44,721 bases of DNA, taken from positions 1-44,721 of the forward strand of contig NZ_AYWO01000008.1 of the NCBI RefSeq assembly GCF_000502955.1. Reading direction: 5' to 3'. Positions within the stretch are counted from its first letter, which is position 1. Every line of letters starts with the position of its first letter. The translations under genes and the position numbers were made by a program. This stretch comes from Mesorhizobium sp. LNHC252B00. GTDB lineage: Bacteria > Pseudomonadota > Alphaproteobacteria > Rhizobiales > Rhizobiaceae. Shown here piece after piece: positions 42,153 through 44,721 of this stretch. The notes under the pieces were generated by a model that did no database searches, had not been told where the DNA came from, and saw only the letters and a program-made list of their open reading frames with translations.

Positions 42153-42667
42153 CCGGCATCGACGACCCCGATCAGCGGCAGGACGTGCTCGCGTTCGAAG
42201 GCGATATGCCGGCGCAAGCCTTCGAAGAAGCCACGCAACATGAAGCCGATAGCCTCGGCATTCTCGACTGTCTCGCCATGGCCGATGGCCAGCAGGATTT
42301 CAGTCACCTCGCCGGCAAAGCATTCGTCCTCGACATGTTCGGCACGCAATCGACGAATTGAAGCACGGTTGGCATCGCTGCTGGTCGAAGCAGCCTCGTA
42401 GACCGGAAAGATGACCGTCTCTTCGTATTGGTGAACGTTGCGTAATAGCGGAACGATCGCATTGGCTGCAGCCAGACATGACAGGCAGTCGACCCTGGGC
42501 AGGGTGTCGGCTATTCTTTCCAAGGCATCGCAGAGCTGCAGCTTTTCCTGATGCGCACGTTTCATCAGCGTCGCCGGGACCGCTTCTCTGTCAGATCGAA
42601 CTGTCAGTATCGAGCCGTCGCGGCTCGTTTCGAACAGCGTCGATCCCGGCTCCCTCTCCCTGTTCAA
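42149..42667 (-). CDS. hemerythrin-domain protein
   Basis: A 172-residue protein with a four-helix hemerythrin fold. Iron-ligand candidates are in KRAHQEKLQL, HQYEETVIFPVYE, HVEDECF and HIAFEREHVLPLIG. Two cysteines (DCLSC) lie near the middle. Such proteins bind oxygen or nitric oxide and often appear with FNR-type and denitrification genes. The proposed start is TTG at 42667, with AGGAG seven bases upstream; no ATG gives a complete domain. It diverges from ccoN, with an FNR-type site between. Confidence 0.87.
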   Translation of the reverse strand: MNREREPGSTLFETSRDGSILTVRSDREAVPATLMKRAHQEKLQLCDALERIADTLPRVDCLSCLAAANAIVPLLRNVHQYEETVIFPVYEAASTSSDANRASIRRLRAEHVEDECFAGEVTEILLAIGHGETVENAEAIGFMLRGFFEGLRRHIAFEREHVLPLIGVVDAG

Positions 42668-42724
42668 TAACAGTCTCCTGATCGTTTGCGCGAGCAACGC
42701 TGCCCAATCCAAAAACAAATGGCT

Positions 42725-42738
42725 TTGACATGGATCAA
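42725..42738. promoter_or_regulatory. FNR/FixK-type site upstream of ccoN
   Basis: TTGAC-ATGG-ATCAA matches the anaerobox consensus. It lies 79 bases before the ccoN ATG and 57 bases from the divergent hemerythrin start, so FnrN (or a FixK) could control both. Confidence 0.88.
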
Positions 42739-42817
42739 GGCGGCGACAACGCGACTGCTGAATTGGTGTCAAGCGGATTGGCGTCCGCGCATCGGTATCG
42801 GAGGTCGGGGACAGGTC

Positions 42818-44428
42818 ATGAAGTTCGGCACGCAAATCTTCGCTTTGGGCCTGTTCACATTCGGGGCTCTTGTGGCAGCCGGGTTCGGTGCGGACGAGCC
42901 ATTCCGGCAGCATATGTGGGTGCTGTTTTTTGTGCTGCTCGGCTTTGTCGCCATCCTCATCCGCAACACGAATTTCAAGGTCGCCGCTCCGATCGACCCG
43001 TCCGCCTATATGGATGGGCCAATCCGCTATGGCGCCATCGCCACCATGTTTTGGGGTGTCGTCGGTATGCTGGTCGGCGTCGTCATTGCGTTGCAGCTTG
43101 CCTACCCCGATCTCAACATTCAGCCCTGGTTCAACTTCGGCCGTCTGCGGCCATTGCATACGTCGGGCGTCGTCTTCGCCTTCGGCGGCAATGCGCTGCT
43201 CTGCACGTCCCTCTATGTCGTCCAGCGCACCTGCCGCGCCCGCCTATTCGGCGGCGATCTCGGTTGGTTCGTGTTTTGGGGCTACCAGCTCTTCATCGTT
43301 ATGGCCGCGACCGGCTACCTGCTCGGCATCACCGAGAGCCGCGAATACGCCGAGCCCGAATGGTATGTGGATATCTGGCTGACCATCGTCTGGGTCGCCT
43401 ATCTGATCCTGTTCCTGGGCACGATCCTGAAACGCAAGGAGCCGCATATCTACGTCGCCAACTGGTTTTACCTCTCCTTCATCGTCACCATCGCGATGCT
43501 GCATGTGGTCAACAACCTGTCGATGCCGGCCTCATTCCTGGGATCCAAGAGCTACTCCGCCTTTTCCGGGGTCCAGGACGCCCTGACGCAATGGTGGTAC
43601 GGCCACAATGCCGTTGGCTTCTTCCTGACCGCCGGCTTCCTAGGCATGATGTATTATTTCGTGCCCAAGCAGGCAAACAGGCCGGTCTATTCCTACCGCC
43701 TGTCGATCGTCCATTTCTGGGCAATCATCTTTCTCTACATCTGGGCCGGACCGCATCACCTGCACTACACCGCCCTGCCCGATTGGGCGCAGACGCTCGG
43801 CATGGTGTTTTCGATCATGCTGTGGATGCCGTCATGGGGCGGCATGATCAACGGCCTGATGACGCTGTCGGGCGCCTGGGACAAGCTACGCACCGATCCG
43901 ATCATCCGCATGATGGTGATGGCCATTGCCTTCTACGGAATGTCGACCTTCGAAGGTCCGATGATGTCGATCAAGGCGGTCAACTCGCTGTCGCATTATA
44001 CCGACTGGACAATCGGACACGTCCATTCGGGCGCACTCGGCTGGGTCGGCATGATCTCGTTCGGCGCGCTCTATTACATGGTGCCGAAGCTCTGGAACCG
44101 TAACCGTCTCTATTCGCTGCGGCTGGTCACCTGGCACTTCTGGCTGGCGACACTCGGGATCGTCGTCTACGCCTCGGTCATGTGGGTGTCGGGCATCATG
44201 CAGGGCCTGATGTGGCGCGAATACGACGAGCAGGGCTTCCTGGTCTACTCCTTCGCCGAAACGGTCGCCGCCATGCACCCCTACTATGTGATGCGCGCAA
44301 TCGGTGGAGCCATGTACCTCTCCGGCGCCCTGATCATGGCCTGGAATATCGCCATGACCATCCTTGGATACCAGCGCGAGGAAGAGCCGATGCCCGGCTC
44401 CGTTCCCGCCCTTCAGCCTGCCGAATAA
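42818..44428 (+). CDS. ccoN: cytochrome cbb3 oxidase subunit I CcoN/FixN
   Basis: A 536-residue catalytic subunit of the high-affinity terminal oxidase, with about twelve to fourteen membrane segments. Haem and copper ligands are in [51 protein letters not shown] (the His-His pair of CuB) and [16 protein letters not shown] (the His-x-His haem pair). It reduces oxygen to water at micro-oxic levels and pumps protons. The ATG at 42818 gives normal length; the frame extends upstream without resemblance. ccoO follows after 11 bases. Confidence 0.97.
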   Translation: MKFGTQIFALGLFTFGALVAAGFGADEPFRQHMWVLFFVLLGFVAILIRNTNFKVAAPIDPSAYMDGPIRYGAIATMFWGVVGMLVGVVIALQLAYPDLNIQPWFNFGRLRPLHTSGVVFAFGGNALLCTSLYVVQRTCRARLFGGDLGWFVFWGYQLFIVMAATGYLLGITESREYAEPEWYVDIWLTIVWVAYLILFLGTILKRKEPHIYVANWFYLSFIVTIAMLHVVNNLSMPASFLGSKSYSAFSGVQDALTQWWYGHNAVGFFLTAGFLGMMYYFVPKQANRPVYSYRLSIVHFWAIIFLYIWAGPHHLHYTALPDWAQTLGMVFSIMLWMPSWGGMINGLMTLSGAWDKLRTDPIIRMMVMAIAFYGMSTFEGPMMSIKAVNSLSHYTDWTIGHVHSGALGWVGMISFGALYYMVPKLWNRNRLYSLRLVTWHFWLATLGIVVYASVMWVSGIMQGLMWREYDEQGFLVYSFAETVAAMHPYYVMRAIGGAMYLSGALIMAWNIAMTILGYQREEEPMPGSVPALQPAE

Positions 44429-44439
44429 GGAGCCAGAAA

Positions 44440-44721
44440 ATGGGCTTGATGGACAAACACGCGCTGATCGAGAAGAACGCCACGCTTCTTCTCGTAGGTT
44501 CACTTCTCGTCGTCACCGTGGGTGGCATCGTCGAGATCGCACCTCTCTTCTACCTCGACAATACGATCGAGAAGGTCGAAGGCATGCGGCCCTACTCGCC
44601 GCTCGAGCTCGTCGGGCGCAACATCTATGTGCGTGAGGGATGCTATCTCTGCCATAGCCAGATGATCCGCCCGTTCCGTGACGAGGTCGAGCGCTATGGG
44701 CATTACAGCCTGGCGGCCGAG
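44440..44721 (+). CDS. ccoO: cytochrome cbb3 oxidase subunit II CcoO/FixO, partial
   Basis: The first 94 codons of ccoO; the gene runs off the right end. The N-terminal membrane anchor is [20 protein letters not shown], followed by [20 protein letters not shown], where the C-x2-C-H haem c site (CYLCH) is complete. It is the monohaem subunit that feeds electrons to CcoN. TAAGGAG precedes the ATG. ccoQ and ccoP are expected beyond the window. Confidence 0.96.
   Translation, partial: MGLMDKHALIEKNATLLLVGSLLVVTVGGIVEIAPLFYLDNTIEKVEGMRPYSPLELVGRNIYVREGCYLCHSQMIRPFRDEVERYGHYSLAAE

Noticed and set aside
1..44721. CRISPR array, insertion sequence or transposase
   Set aside because: No regularly spaced repeats and no transposase or integrase motif was seen on either strand.

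Overview
The window reads as chromosome (or a large replicon) of a high-GC alphaproteobacterium of the Rhizobiales, most likely Mesorhizobium or a close relative. This rests on the style of the proteins (rhizobial MoaA/Mob enzymes, FnrN with a C-x2-C-x7-C N-terminus, NnrR, FixN/FixO-type cbb3 oxidase, PepSY and DUF1289 small proteins) and on a RIME-like palindromic repeat in an intergenic gap. It is inference from composition and family resemblance; no search was run.

Left part (1-6.5 kb): a tRNA-Val(CAC) gene followed by a patchy, partly decayed region. It holds a cupin, a tightly overlapping set of very small minus-strand ORFs, a membrane-anchored CadC-like regulator with TPRs, a diverged second copy of the small-ORF segment, a 3'-end fragment of the tRNA at about 4.27 kb (a possible att scar), a short GcrA-C-terminus-like ORF and a PepSY protein whose leader and signal peptide are duplicated at 1.4 kb.

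Middle part (6.5-31.4 kb): ordinary chromosomal housekeeping and accessory genes. These include an L,D-transpeptidase, a rhodanese, a MarR regulator and hydrolase pair with a twin operator, moaA, a fused mobA-mobB, a polar amino acid ABC transporter (binding protein plus two permeases), a 3-hydroxyisobutyrate dehydrogenase-like enzyme, an AlkD-like protein, an Lrp regulator, a uracil-DNA glycosylase and GST pair, a nuclease, a histidine kinase, cobT, a retropepsin-like protease and dusA. One small secreted-protein gene (13.7 kb) carries an apparent frameshift.

Right part (31.9-44.7 kb): respiratory adaptation to low oxygen and nitrogen oxides. An AcoR-like regulator without an AAA+ domain precedes an aldehyde dehydrogenase and a wrecked DUF779 gene. 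Then come a DUF1858 protein, nnrR, pseudoazurin, nirK, nirV, a group III truncated haemoglobin, a small K+-channel-like protein, hemN, fnrN, a hemerythrin protein and ccoN-ccoO (the latter cut by the window end). Two kinds of FNR-family sites divide this region. TTGCG-N4-CGCAA sites lie upstream of pseudoazurin and nirK, and TTGA(C/T)-N4-(A/G)TCAA sites lie upstream of hemN/fnrN and ccoN. This fits NnrR control of nitrite reduction and FnrN control of haem synthesis and the high-affinity oxidase. No norCB or nosZ is in view, so only the nitrite-to-NO step is visible.
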